Source: Ectobius pallidus (lineage: Eukaryota; Arthropoda; Insecta; Blattodea; Ectobiidae). From it: a stretch of 64,000 bases of DNA. Of this stretch, positions 46,678-58,365 are shown piece by piece; the first letter of the stretch is position 1; each line of letters begins with the position of its first letter. Below the pieces are notes generated by a model, which made no database searches, was not told the DNA's origin, and saw only the letters and a program-made list of their open reading frames with translations. The position numbers and the translations under genes were made by a program. The stretch is from assembly GCA_964059195.1 (NCBI GenBank), contig CAXKWD010000006.1:13446530-13510529 (forward strand). The letters are read 5' to 3'.

Positions 46678-48195
46678 GTGGTACGTACGAGAGACAAAGT
46701 GGATGGGCAAGCAACTGGTCAGGAACATACTACTAACTCTGTTAAGGTTTATTTGATTTGGTTAGCTAAGAAGGACGCCAATATGAACTACATAAATAAC
46801 TCAACAAATAAATCCAAGGCAGCATGGACTTTAATCAAATCAATTAGTGGTGTAAGTAGTAGTAAACAAGACCCAAATATCGATCCAGATACTTTTAATG
46901 ACCATTTTATTACTGCTCCTGATAACATAGTTAAAAGCATACCAACTGCCAATGTTCAATTTAGTGAACTTATGAAAAAGGTTCCAAAAGTTTTTACCAC
47001 CTTCAAGTGGAGAGTTATAACTTGCGAGGATGTGTTAAGGGTTGTAAGCAACATGAAAAATTCTTACAGTCGAGATTACTATGATTTATCTAATTACTTT
47101 ATTAAAAACATAATCATTGCTATTGCAGAACCTGTTCGTTACTGCATTAATGAATGTATGCAAATAGGTATATTCCCAGATAGCTTGAAAATTTCTAAAG
47201 TGACTCCAGTTTTTAAGAAAGGTAACCAGTGTGACCCTGATAATTATCGTCCTATTTCAATAGTACCAACATTTGGAAAAATTTTTGAAACGCTAATCAA
47301 TGAACAATTGAAAAGTTATTTTGAAATAAATAATCTTTTGTCAAATTCTCAATTTGGATTTCGTGCAGGTCGAACCACTATTAATGCACTAAATGACTTT
47401 GTCAAATATGTTTTAGATGGTTTCGAGCATAGCCTTCATACCAATGCCGTCCTTTGTGACCTGAGTAAGGCGTTTGGCACGGTTCATCGCAATACCCTGG
47501 CTCATAAGTTGGAATGTTACGGTGTTAATGGAATGGAGTTAAAAACTCTTATATCATACTTGTCAAGCCGAAAACAGGTGGTTCAGGTTGGCACTAAAAG
47601 ATCTGATATTACGGTTGTGAATTATGGGGTGCCCCAAGGATCCGTTCTTGGACCTATGTTATTTTCAATTTATATCAATGACTTGTCAGTTAATATGTCA
47701 TGTAAATCTTTGTTATATGCTGACAACACATGTTTTCTAAACAGTAGTAAATGTCCTAATGAATTAGACAGTTTAGTTGAAGCCACATTGACTCAATCAA
47801 AGAAATGGTTTGAGGCCAATCAATTGTTTTTAAATGCTGGGAAAACTCAGACTATCACTTTTAATCTAAAAGGCAACAATGAAAATAATGTAAAATTACT
47901 TTGTATATATCTGGACTCCAGGTTAAATTGGGAAAATCATATAGATTATTTAAGTATTCGACTGAGTAGAGTACTATATCTGCTCAGAAGCTTAAGAACT
48001 CATCTACCTGCACATAGTATTAAAATGTCTTACTATGCATATTTTCAGACCATAATTAAATATGGCATTATCCTTTGGGGAAATTGTTCAAAAATTGATG
48101 ATATTTTGAAGATTCAAAAAAGAGCTGTGCGAATCTTAACTGAATCTGGCTTTTTCTCATTCTTCCAATGTATATTTAGAACCGCAATGCGATAA
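46678..48195 (+). pseudogene. LINE reverse transcriptase (Jockey/CR1-like), 5' truncated
   Basis: 505 open codons. RT blocks: KVTPVFKKGNQCDPDNYRPI, GFRAGRTTINAL, CDLSKAFGTVH (motif A Asp261), YGVPQGSVLGPMLFSIYIND, YADN (347-350), LYLDSRLNW-type thumb and KIQKRAVRIL. The endonuclease domain is missing at the 5' side. Motif C has Asn for the second Asp and motif A has AFG for AFD, so it should be inactive. The C-terminus diverges after residue 489. Confidence 0.85.
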
Positions 48196-48524
48196 AGTTT
48201 CTTTCTGAATGCAAACTGTGGAAACTGCATGGACAGAGTAAGACAAGTAACAATTTCAAATGATCGTGAGTGAATTGGAAGAAGAGGTAATTGTACTACT
48301 TTGTCAACAATAGCCTGATTTTAGTTTTACAGCGATTCAACAACGATAACGATTTTTAATAATAGCAATAAATAATTTTGATAATAAAATACGGCAAATT
48401 ATTAAGTGGGCTTGAGCCCCACGGGCCCATATAAGTTGGCGCCACTGCTTATTGGGACCAGAGCCCAGTCTGTGGCCAGAGTTAACCAAGAACACTTCGC
48501 TCCAGTCAATGCTTCAGCAGCCTC

Positions 48525-48560
48525 AGAAGATACCCACTACAGCAGTGGGTGAAACAACAG
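48525..48560 (+). ncRNA. Hammerhead-like hairpin with GAAA
   Basis: ACCCACT (48532-48538) pairs with AGTGGGT (48544-48550), followed by GAAAC. The upstream box reads CTCAGAAGA rather than CTGANGA, so at most a decayed relative. Confidence 0.25.
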
Positions 48561-48654
48561 GTTTTAAAACCATGGACCACAGCCTAATTATCCGAAAGAT
48601 ATCTTCACTGTGAAAACCTCTGCATTTTAATTACTTAAGAACTACTGTTCTTCT

Positions 48655-49440
48655 TCTTTAACAACAGGGTTTAGGCCTACTGGCCTGTTCCGTCTCCAGA
48701 TTAAAACTGGTCACTCCACCTTTTTCTAGGTCTTCCTACGTTTCTTTGACCTCTTGGTTTATATTGTAATGTTTTGAAGGATATGCGGCTTCTATCCATT
48801 CTCATTACGTGCTCTCTCCAATTATTTGAATAATTGTTTATTATCTGAATTACATTTTCTGTTTGTAGTTGTTTCCTTGTATCTTCATTTCTTTGATGGT
48901 CTCACAAAGAGAACCCCGCTAACAGTCTTAACAATCTCATTCCCGCAATTTCAATTCTTCGCTTCTTCTGTTCTGTCATTGCCCATGTCTCTGATCCATA
49001 AAGCAGTGTTGGGAGTACTATCGTTTTATAAAATTTAAGGACTCTCTCTTGTCTAACCTTTCCCAGTAATGTTTTCTTTATCATACCCAATAATTGCTGA
49101 AATTTAATAAGATTCAATTCTATATCCTTGCTCTCAGTATTTGTCAACATGTATCCTAAATAACTGAAGGAATTTACTTGTTGGAGTATTACATCTTTTA
49201 TTACTATTTTAGCTCTTACAGGTTCTAGTCCTTTAAATGTTTTAGTTTTGTTTGTTGAGATTTTAAGGTTGTATTTCTCAGCTATATGGCTCAATGTGAA
49301 AATTGCTCTTTGCATATTATCTTCTGAATCTGCGAACACTGCCTGATCATCAGCAAATAAAACTGTATTTAAGGGAGATTGTCTTATTATAAAATTGTGT
49401 TTCAAATTCATCTGCCATTCTCTTACGGCTTCGTCTAAGT
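48655..49440 (-). pseudogene. LINE reverse transcriptase C-terminal fragment
   Basis: Minus strand: LDEAVREWQ, LNTVLFADDQAVFADSEDNM (motif C FADD), KISTNKTKTF, FSYLGYML, LLYGSETWAM. One in-frame TGA at 48902 is followed in the same frame by DHQRNEDTRKQLQ; after a shift near 48855 come NNWREHVMRMDRSRI and GRPRKRW. An RTE-like C-terminus, ending 39 bp from the stardust donor at 49479. Confidence 0.8.
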
Positions 49441-49479
49441 ATAAGAACTACAGTTTAATACTAATATGAGAACACTTAC

Positions 49480-49676
49480 CAGTAGGCATCATCTTGGCTT
49501 ACAATATGTAAAACTTCTCCTTTAACGAAATCCAAACCTGCTTCTTTGCAGGGTATGTATGGATCAGTTGCAGAAATATAATCAAAATGAGCTCGAACTC
49601 GAACCTTGCTTTCCCGTAAGCCATGCTTTCCATCAGCCGGAACCAGCTTAAAGGTTATCGTCCCTTCTGAAGCTTG
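49480..49676 (-). CDS. sdt: stardust/PALS1-like MAGUK, exon a (PDZ end and SH3)
   Basis: First recognisable exon of a MAGUK scaffold gene; residues here are numbered from this exon (total 390 over six exons). It encodes residues 1-65 plus two bases of Trp66: the last strand of a PDZ domain (GTITFKLVP, 5-13), then the SH3 core (AHFDYISATDPY from 29, KEAGLDFVKGEVLHIVSQDD, ending YW). An acceptor (TTTTACAG) precedes 49676 and a donor (GTAAGT) follows 49480, interrupting the Trp codon. Fly Stardust and vertebrate PALS1/MPP5 scaffold the Crumbs apical polarity complex at epithelial junctions. The assignment rests on family knowledge plus the diagnostic guanylate-kinase motif downstream. A LINE remnant ends about 40 bp past the donor. 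The upstream PDZ and L27 exons are not in view. Confidence 0.85.
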
Positions 49677-50029
49677 CTGTAAAAGAAATTCATCTTAAGT
49701 AAATAACACAAGAACATACTACAAAATAGTTTCATTATAAAAGCAGTGAGACATACAAAATCTCGTTTAAATTTAATTAAATTAGAATTGAGCTTTTTAT
49801 CTGCTCGTTGTTTATATGAGGCTCAAATACTCTTTATCTTGGAGAACCACACTATTTATCCCGTTATTCACCCATCACTAGGGACTGGAATCTTAGGTTT
49901 TAAACTATTTTGTTCCTTGCTAGCTAATTGTAATATTAAAAATGGCTAAATTAGACGTTAAAAACTAAAAATGGCTATAACTGTTTTTAATTTTAAATGT
50001 GATAAAATACTTAACAACCTAATAATATG

Positions 50030-50675
50030 TATCGTATTTTATGGACCATAAGACGCTCCGGACCATTAGACGCACCTTGATTTTAGGATGGAAATTTAAA
50101 GGAAAAGAAATTTAATGTGATTCTAAACCAAAAATTTTAAACGGAATATAATATACTTCATTGCATAAACAAATTATAACCTTGTACAATGGAATCAGTG
50201 TAAATCACTTCTAACTTAAAACCTGCGTTGTACGAAAATCTCTTCTGTACAGGTGGCATCGCGTAAATTTTAACTGAACTGAACTCATTTCTCATGAAAG
50301 ACTGAAAATACTTTTACACCCTCTAATCCTCAATTCAACATACTGTAAGTGTAATGGGACAAGGCTCTTTAGAGGTCATTGCCTTCACTTAAATAGAGAC
50401 AACTTCTTTCGTATAAAAGAACTCAACAGTCCTTTCTTTTCGCATTGTATACCCTCATTTTACAATTGTGACAAGTGCACTAAGGAGGCCTATAGTCTGC
50501 CAAAATTTGTAACAATCTTATCGTTTAAGACACTTTGTTTATAACTATGGTATTCCAGCAATATTTACCATAATTTTAATTTCTTTAATGTACTTCAGAC
50601 TATTAGACGCACCCAACTTTCATGGCTCTGTTTTCAAAGTAAAAAAATGTGTCTTATGGTCCGTAAAATACGGTA
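50030..50675. mobile_element. MITE (ACCGTATTTTAC ends), copy 2
   Basis: ATCGTATTTTATGGACCATA and TTATGGTCCGTAAAATACGG ends. Collinear with copy 1 at 34.2-36.2 kb but lacking the pogo-like insertion, so it provides the empty site. Confidence 0.75.
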
Positions 50676-50726
50676 AATAGTTTAATTACTATTGATCTAT
50701 TAAAAGTTACTTATTTTTTACCCTTA

Positions 50727-50893
50727 AAGCGGAACATCCATCTCAAAGACAGATATGGTTACTCATCTACCCAAAGTGTCTCATTTAAGTATTAGTCTTC
50801 TATCTGATTACATCGCCTGTTCGCCGTGATTATCACGGTAACACCAAATGATTCGGTAGGAGCTACGCCGCCTGACAGATGGATGTTCCTCAT
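50727..50893. mobile_element. Small inverted-repeat element
   Basis: GGAACATCCATCT and AGATGGATGTTCC pair across about 160 bp; GC-richer than its surroundings. Confidence 0.4.
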
Positions 50894-51629
50894 AGCATAA
50901 GTAAAAATCACCCGTCCTCTAGACGGATATTCCTTCTAACACACAGTTTCTGTAAGTCTACCAGTGAAATTAATTCTCATATGGAACAAATATGACAGCT
51001 TTTCTTCATGGAAGACATTATAGATGAAATTGTCATGAGAACTAACTGTAAACAAGATTATTTTCATGAGAACATAGAAAATAAAGATGAACCTTCATAC
51101 AAGAAAACCAACAAGGATGAGATCTGCGCTCTTTGCAGTCTTCAAGGGATTATTTTGTTGTTTCAATTTGTGTTCAAATGTTTTGTGATTCTAAAATTTA
51201 TTTTGATTGAGATATTTTTTTAAAGTAATTAACATCCTTTTAAAGTATGGCATGTTAAATTATTGATGATTTATGAAAAATAAAATTTATTTGCAATTTT
51301 TGCTCTTTATCATGGTGTATTCCGGTATAAGCCCAGGAAACGTAGACATGAAACAAATTAGCTTTAACTAGAAATTATAGCTGTGGTGACAATTTCTATA
51401 ACTATTTTATAACTCTAAACTGTCTCTAATTCTAGAAATAAATTTATGTTACAGTATTGAACAGTGGCATAGCTTGATGTTGGGTTCTGGGTAAACTGGA
51501 TTTTAAAATATGAATTTATAACTTTTCAAATGATACACAAATTCCCATTGTATTAGGCCTAATGTTTGAAATAATAAAATAATGTTAATATTATGCACAT
51601 GGATTCGATTTCGTACATACCTATATAAG

Positions 51630-51720
51630 TATATTATTATTATTAGTACTACTATTACTACTACTACTAGTCGGCTAGTATTATTAGTATTAGTATTTGT
51701 ATAACAATCATTATTAATTA
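51630..51720. repeat. Degenerate (TTA/CTA)n microsatellite
   Basis: Runs of TAT/TAC/TAG triplets. Confidence 0.8.
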
Positions 51721-51901
51721 TTATCGAATTTTAGTGGATTTGGATTTTAAACTAAACTAAGTTACATAGATTAAAACATACAAGTATAAGATTCAATTTT
51801 AGAAAATGCCTAAATCAAGCTTAGAAGTTGGCTTTTAACCTTTTGCTCATATTGGACGTGTTATATTATTTTCAGCATACTTTGTTTTTGCCACTATTAG
51901 G

Positions 51902-53448
51902 CAGTGGCGGCTCGTGACCGGAAAATTAGGTGAAGAAAAAAAAAGTGTGCGTGGAACGCCACGTGACAGAAGTGAAACTTGTTTTAATTTTTGGATTTTT
52001 CAATTTTGGATTATTGGATTTTTTGAATTTTTGATTGTAGAACTTTTTAATATTGGGTTTTTGGACTTTTTAAGTTTTGGATTTTGGATTTTTTAATTTT
52101 CGATTTGTTATTTTTTAAATTTTGGATTTTTGGACTTTTGAATTTAGGATCTTTCAATTTTTTTTATTTTGGAATTTTGGATCTTATAATTTTGGATTTT
52201 TTAAATTTTGGATCTTTGAATTTTTTTTATTTTTTATTTTTGGATTTTTTAAACTTTGGATAAGCCTATTCATTGAGTTGATTGTTTTCTGTGCAGTCCG
52301 TTCCGTCACACCTTACTAATTTTGTGACGATTTTGAGCGTTATATTAATTTCGTGACGATCTTGGAATACTGGTTCTGTATTTCTACAGGACTCGTTGAT
52401 ACCAGCACCTTTAACATTTCTTTAAAATTCCCACAATTTATTGAGTCTATTGTTTCATCGTGACCGCGAAATGCTAATTCTTGCTTACTTAAAAAGAGTA
52501 CCGGAAGAGTATCAATCACTAACTTTAGAAAAAGTCTGTTCAAAAGCACGTTTTCATTGTACTGCACGGTGTATTTTTCTGTAGAGCTTCTGAAATTGTA
52601 TTTAGATTTTTTTCTAAAGTTTTCAAATCTACCCGACACTTGATGTGCTCTGCCGAATCTGAGTGTTTGCATAACGATCGTGTCATATTCAATATGCCAG
52701 CATATCCTTCTCTATTCCAAACGTTGCTTTTATTGCTAAGAAGCAAGCATGGCCAACAAAACAATTTCTGCAGAGATGGTGGAAGAGTTCAACCATGTAA
52801 ATTCTTTAAACCAAGTTGGTTAAAAGTAATATGGTAGCATTTACCTATATTTTTCACTTCTTTTGTACTATGTAACCCCAGAATTTCGGTAAGACGTCCA
52901 CATTTTAAAAGTTCCTTTTTGTCAGATTCCTTAAAGCGACAAAATGGCGTCTCCAATAACACGCACACAATATCGTATTGAGGATTCACGACCGCAACAG
53001 TCGTTCCTCAAAGCCACGGTGTGGGCTACTGGTGAACAGTATGCTTGAACAGGTCAGCAGCCTCTCAAAATATCACGTGACTTCTTTACAGAGAAGTCTG
53101 CTGGAGATTGAGAGAACTGTTGGACACCTTCACGGGTAGTCTGTTCCCATCAGCGTATGGACGTGATATAAGCGAGAAAACTGCTGGTTTCCATGAGCCC
53201 ACACCCCCATTTTTAGTGGAACAGACTACCCATGCATCTGGGGAGGTGAATACTTGTTCAGCTTCAATGCTAGCAGGACTTGGGAGCTCACTGCCTCCTA
53301 GCTTTGACACCAGTCGTGGCGGGAAATTAAAAAATGTAGAAATACATTATAGTAAAAACCAACATTTGTGATATGGAAAATAAACTTTAAAAAGGAAAAA
53401 TACTGGTGAAGTGCTACTTCACCTACTTCCCCTGAATAGCCGCCACTG
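51902..53448 (-). mobile_element. hAT element with DUF4371-type transposase remnant
   Basis: CAGTGGCGGCTCGTGA and ATAGCCGCCACTG ends, perfect TSD CTATTAGG (51894-51901, 53449-53456). Minus-strand frames: TPFCRFKESDKKELLK (52980 region), FCWPCLLLS (TTF-type finger), VWNREGYAGI, HSDSAEHIKC, then LFLSKQELAFRGHDETIDSI and GNFKEMLKVL. These are the N-terminal blocks of ZMYM1/DUF4371 hAT proteins, with frameshifts. The C-terminal half is replaced by T-rich repeats. Confidence 0.85.
51985..52265. repeat. T-rich degenerate minisatellite
   Basis: Repeated TTTTGGATTTTTGAATTT-like words, about 15-17 bp. Open frames reading FWIF on the plus strand are by-products. Confidence 0.7.
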
Positions 53449-54324
53449 CTATTAGGCCTACTGTGACAGTATTTTCTTTATCTGTTATCAAAGGAATACT
53501 ATGGATGCGACGTCATGTTCTGCTTGTCAGGACAGAGGAGAGGGAAATTTTTAATCCTGTGCAGCAACAGGTCCGTAGCGTTTATGCAGGCACACGTTCC
53601 TCTCTTGAGTCATAAGTTGAAGAGACTATCATCCTCAAAAATCTCTCCAGTCTCTTTGGTGGTGATTTTATGCTGCTCTTGCGAAACAAATTGGCCTGTC
53701 TCCACAACGAGTAGATTAAACGTTTAGTGGGAGAAGTCATATAACTCGCACTCGATGAGACTTAACTGGCTGAACCATCGCTCAGTCTCAGCTCGTCTTT
53801 ACTGCCGCATTGTGAGATTTCGACGCTGCCTAAGCACGCGGCACCATAAGTTGACGCATAAAAGCAGGAGGGGTTGGGAAATGCAGCGGTGAAAAATATT
53901 TAGATGACACTGCTAATGGGTTAATAATGAGTAATGGTTTGGTTATGCTGCCTTTATTTATTTGTTTATGAATCCACTATTTTCTTATATTATTTAGGTA
54001 GACTCAGTCTCAAAGTCTACCCTTACGCTACATCACTGGTACTGAATCATTTTAGAAATAGTAGTGAATTTTAGCAAAAAATTGTATATCCATCTGATGG
54101 ACGGAAATAAAGGGGTACTAGTTGATGTTCCTTACACAGGGTTAATGTTAGCCTAAATTTTGCACCACATTGTTGTTTTGTAACTCCACAGTCGCAGTAA
54201 AGAAAATCGTTAGTGAACTGAAAGTGCCCGATTCTGTAAAAGCAAACAAAAGGCATTCTTATGAAGCTAACTCTTTCAGTTTATTAACAGTGTTTGTTTT
54301 AACAAGACAACAAAAATAAAGTGT

Positions 54325-54430
54325 TCTAAAAGTTCGTTATTTCACAAGTGGAACAGCAAAGATCCAAATTTTACCACTGATGGCAAAATTATATTTTGTC
54401 AGATCTGTCAAAAGCAGTTATATGACTAGT
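54325..54430 (+). pseudogene. Zinc-finger scrap, transposon type
   Basis: Reads KWNSKDPNFTTDGKIIFCQI then CQKQLYD and a stop, resembling BED/CGGBP-like fingers of hAT elements. Short. Confidence 0.35.
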
Positions 54431-54786
54431 TATACGCAATTCTGAACTGGTTTTCTGTCATACTAAAAATGTCAACGGCTGGTGCAATTTATTATATAAA
54501 TCCAATATAAAGAGGTTTCTAAGAGATTTCTAAATCTATTAGGGCCTTTATGTGAAACAAAAATAATATGTTACCGATTATGTTTGAATTGGGAATTTTT
54601 TTAAATTTATTATTGTGTACAAGAATATTAACGACTGACTATGTCTTTCGTGATTTCATCTGCGTGAGTTAAAAATTTCAATAATATTGAAGTATGAAGT
54701 AAACTTCAGATAGTAGCAGAACTTTTTAGAAAGCACAAACAGTAAACTTTCCTTCAACTATCTGCAAGTCTACCTTTCCTTTTTGT

Positions 54787-55345
54787 TTGTTCTGTTTAGG
54801 CGAGATAAACACAATCTTCAAAGAACACAAGATAAAACTAGCTCCACAGAATAAGTACAAACTTAAAATATTATTAAGATCGGAAGTAAAAGACAAAATC
54901 CCACCAGGACGAAAATCAGGCATTTATAAGATAAAGTGTAATGATTGCGAAAATGTATATATAGGCAAAACTAAAAGGAACATTAATATAATGTGGAAAG
55001 AACATTACCGAAATATCAGACAAGGGGAAATCGAAAAGTCCACGGTAGCTTCGCATGTTTGGAATTTTGAGAACCATATGGTCAACAAACCGGAATTACT
55101 GAAAAACTTATATCATCCAACCGAATTAACCGTATGGGAAAAAATTTTCATACAGGAACATAGGAATAACCTCCAAAATTTCGACATACCAGGGGAGAAT
55201 GAGTTTGGTCTGATCGGAAAATTCGTGAAACCTCAGCAGCGTCATCAGGTGGTACAGGATGGAAGTTCGGCAGTGGGCGGAGTCTGACGATGGGAGGAAA
55301 GGTCCTCTTGAAAGCCAGCTAACTAGTAAGTTAGTTATTTTAATG
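54787..55345 (+). pseudogene. Penelope-like element 4, GIY-YIG endonuclease
   Basis: 166 open codons (54787-55287). SGIYKIKCNDCENVYIGKTK places GIY at 45-47 and YIG at 58-60, with a CxxC pair between. Then WKEHYRNIRQGEIEKSTVAS, TELTVWEKIFIQEHRNNLQN and FDIPGENE. The Arg expected before the Glu-His block (R..EH) is Met69, which should hurt catalysis. The RT domain is missing. The tail carries a hammerhead-like motif. Confidence 0.8.
55281..55328 (+). ncRNA. Hammerhead-like ribozyme motif, PLE 4 tail
   Basis: AGT/ACT stem I (55281-55283, 55322-55324). CTGACGA 55284-55290, extra T, seven-pair stem II 55292-55298 with 55303-55309 (two G-U), GAAA 55310-55313. Stem III AG/CU with loop CCAG, triplet CTA 55319-55321. 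The motif overlaps the end of the coding frame. Confidence 0.55.
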
Positions 55346-55518
55346 AAGTAGCGAGTGTTTTTGTGATAATGTGTTTTATAAACACCAGGTGTTTTAACAC
55401 AATAAAAAAAAGATAGTTTACTAATTTTTAACAGTAAAACAGCAAACACGTAAGCACACAAAATGTTTGTATATTAATCACACTAGTATGTGTAGGCCCC
55501 TAGGGCCTACAATACTAG

Positions 55519-55766
55519 TGCGCAGGCAAAGAGAGTTAAGTCCACCATCCTAAAAAATTGAGATATGTCCATAGAGTTATAAATAAAAATGTTCTCTACA
55601 TTTGTGTTAAGCCCAGTAAGTCATATTCAAAATCGTACGGTAGTTATGGATGTGTGCCTCATGGGTTTATCCATCTCTACAGCTATGTTGGGCTAATATA
55701 GTGTGTTAAGTTACTCTAATTCTCAGTAACAAGAATGTGGACTTAACTCTCTTTGACCGCGCACCC
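55519..55766. mobile_element. 248-bp MITE
   Basis: GTGCGCAGGCAAAGAGAGTT then AAGTCCAC, mirrored as GTGGACTTAACTCTCTTTG then ACCGCGCAC. A near-palindrome (GTAGGCCCCTAGGGCCTAC) lies just left at 55493-55511. Confidence 0.75.
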
Positions 55767-55897
55767 CGGAATTGCTCAATGACCTTCTCGTGTTGATTTT
55801 TACCCTTAATTGGCCATTTTGCAGGTTATGCATGGAATCTGCTTCTCTGTGTTTTACACCACCAAGTTCTGTGGATAATTAATCAGGGGTTATGAAT

Positions 55898-55898
55898 A

Positions 55899-55931
<33 letters not shown>
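55898..55931. repeat. Poly(T) run
   Basis: Uninterrupted T run over 30 bases; may be a retroposon tail on the minus strand. Confidence 0.9.
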
Positions 55932-55934
55932 TCT

Positions 55935-56830
55935 TGGACTCCATATAATTGAGCCAATGATCTTACAAATGAATCAAAAAAACCACAGTGTTACTTTATC
56001 ATTAAATGTAGAAAAGTTTCTTACTACCATATGATCTTTACAACTTATAGAAGTCATTGCTAGAACTTGTGTCAACTGTCAACATTTCATACTTGACTTG
56101 AAATTAGACCACCAAATTATAAATGCAATAAATTTTTATTACTCTAACGTATGTTTTTTCATTGGACAATCTAAAGATCAAAGGACATTCTTAATTTTAT
56201 AAAATTAGTCTGACATCAGAATTACATCCCTTGGTAACAGTAATCATTAAGAGCCTGGATTTGTATGCATACCTAAATAAAATATGCATGCAAGTATGCA
56301 TGAATAATTTAAAAATATGCACCATAATATGCAAAAACAAATGAACAAAAATAAAATAAACCATTTTTGGGGGATAATCTTACTACGTCTGTCAGTGAAG
56401 AAGGTTTTATACAATGAAAATGTCCTTTTTTACATCGCATGATGTTACATGTGCATGTGAAAAATACAACTCTTCTTCAGTGAATCCTGAAAACACTGTG
56501 GTAAATTGTTTTTGCTCAACATAGACTCATCCGGGAACCTTTTGTTTGTGCTTTTCTAAGAAACTCCGAAGCTGCACAGTTTCAGCTTCAGTGGTTCCAG
56601 AGTACATATCCCATCTATTCATTTATAAAGAATTAAACATATAAATAAAATAAAATATATAGATTGGCTGCAAAGACTTTATCAAGTACCAGTAATTATT
56701 AAATATCTAACGGCGAAAATATAATTTATTACTACATTTAAGAGTAAAACATGCACTTTTTTCATTTAAAACTTATATTCATATTACAAACTTCTAGGGC
56801 TATTAGAGGGGACTTAGTAGACAATATTTT
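55935..56830. other. AT-rich, nothing recognised
   Basis: Only ATGCATGCAA-like words near 56280-56340. Confidence 0.5.
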
Positions 56831-56831
56831 G

Positions 56832-58010
56832 AATAGGAACCCATGTCCGGAAACGCAACCATTACAATGTGTTAGATTTGCCGGTGTTTTTTGCATCCGG
56901 ATAGGCAGTACATGACATCAGAGGATTACCTAATTAACAGGACACCAGGTGTGATGGAATGAGTGTACTGGGACATGATTCGTCGGTACAATGTGTGCAA
57001 CGACGTTGGTGGTCGTCACATCAAGCCTCTGTTGTAGTCAGCAGTTTCATATGGGACACATCCAGTGCAGAATACAGAAACAAATTTGTTTTTTCCACTG
57101 TTGATTCAAGTGTTAGGGGGCTGTCACACTGGATTGATCGAGGGACAGCGTCCGACCGACAAGTATAACGAACCTATAGACAGCAGTGGTATCAGTCACA
57201 TAGCATCGATCAACAACGAGGGTGAGAGATCATCTGGTCTGTGAAATCAAACTTGTCCGTTTTTCAATCGCCAGTCGATGGCCAACTTCGTACCCACCTG
57301 AAGTTCAGAATTGATGTTGGAAGATTTAACTTACACAATAATGTCGTTTTAAACTTATATTTGAATGAAATATAATTGCACGAATCATTTAAGGCATTTA
57401 AAACGATATCTTCTTATGTCATTTAATTTTAAAAACACAAAAATAGATCGAGTTGTAAGCACCTAGCGGTGGGCGATCGAACTACAACAAACAACAAACC
57501 TCTTCGCTCGGCCGACTGATGGAAGCTTGAAGTAAACAGATGTAGCCTGATATAGTAGGCATAATATTAAACCTTACATCCCAACACATGTAGTATGATA
57601 ATCTGCAGGAAATAGGCATTCGTATTCCTAATAAGGTAATATACTTTACCTCTAATATACAGTGATGAGTAGACCTAGTAAAATCATATAGGTACATAAC
57701 CTATAATATTTTCGTTGATCGATGACGCTCGATGCAGTGTGACAAGGAACAGAAATTTAGCCGAGAGCGCAAGATGGCAGTCGGCTGGTCTTGATCGATC
57801 GAAGCTCAGTGTGACAGGCCGCTTATTGTGATCAATGAAAGCTTTTTGTTACTTTGATATTGTTACTAAAAAACTTTGACTTTCCTCTGTAATGAGTCAA
57901 ACGTCATTTACTTCTGTACCTTATGTCACACTTCATTTCACATGGTGCTCTTCTGACGTCAAGTACTGCCTCTCCAGCAGGACGTCATGTACAGGATATG
58001 GGTTCCTATT
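56832..58010. mobile_element. Inverted-repeat element enclosing a Harbinger-like MITE
   Basis: AATAGGAACCCATGTCC and GGATATGGGTTCCTATT ends (one mismatch). Adjacent at 58011 lies a TAGAGATGGGGAA sequence with TGTAACTGTTAC repeats, resembling a hAT left end. Confidence 0.6.
57116..57822. mobile_element. PIF/Harbinger-like MITE
   Basis: TTA-flanked (57113-57115, 57823-57825). GGGGGCTGTCACACTG and CAGTGTGACAGGCCGC ends; TGATCGA just inside both. Interior related to 10847-11422. Confidence 0.75.
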
Positions 58011-58365
58011 AGAGATGGGGAATATTTCTTGTAACTGTTACTTTGTAACTGTTACTTTGTAACTGTTACATGTATGTAACGGTAACGACCTGTTACAAAA
58101 AACCAAAAGTAACGGTTACCAAAGCTCCTCCTAGGATATCTTATTTTCATCTCAACCAAAGGCGGAATCAGAAAATACTGAAAGGAGGGGCCGAGAGAGC
58201 GGGTTGCAGTGGTAGCACTTTGGCCCCGGGGCGGGAAGGTAGGCGTCATCTACGCCTACATTTGGAGTTTTTCACTTAGTACTTCTATTATTGGCTATAT
58301 ATCTTCATTCATACAGATATTGGTGTATGCTGTTAGTATTGGCTGTATTCTTGTACCTCGTTATC

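Noticed and set aside
51985..52300. Membrane protein suggested by FWIF-rich frames
   Set aside because: By-product of a T-rich degenerate repeat.
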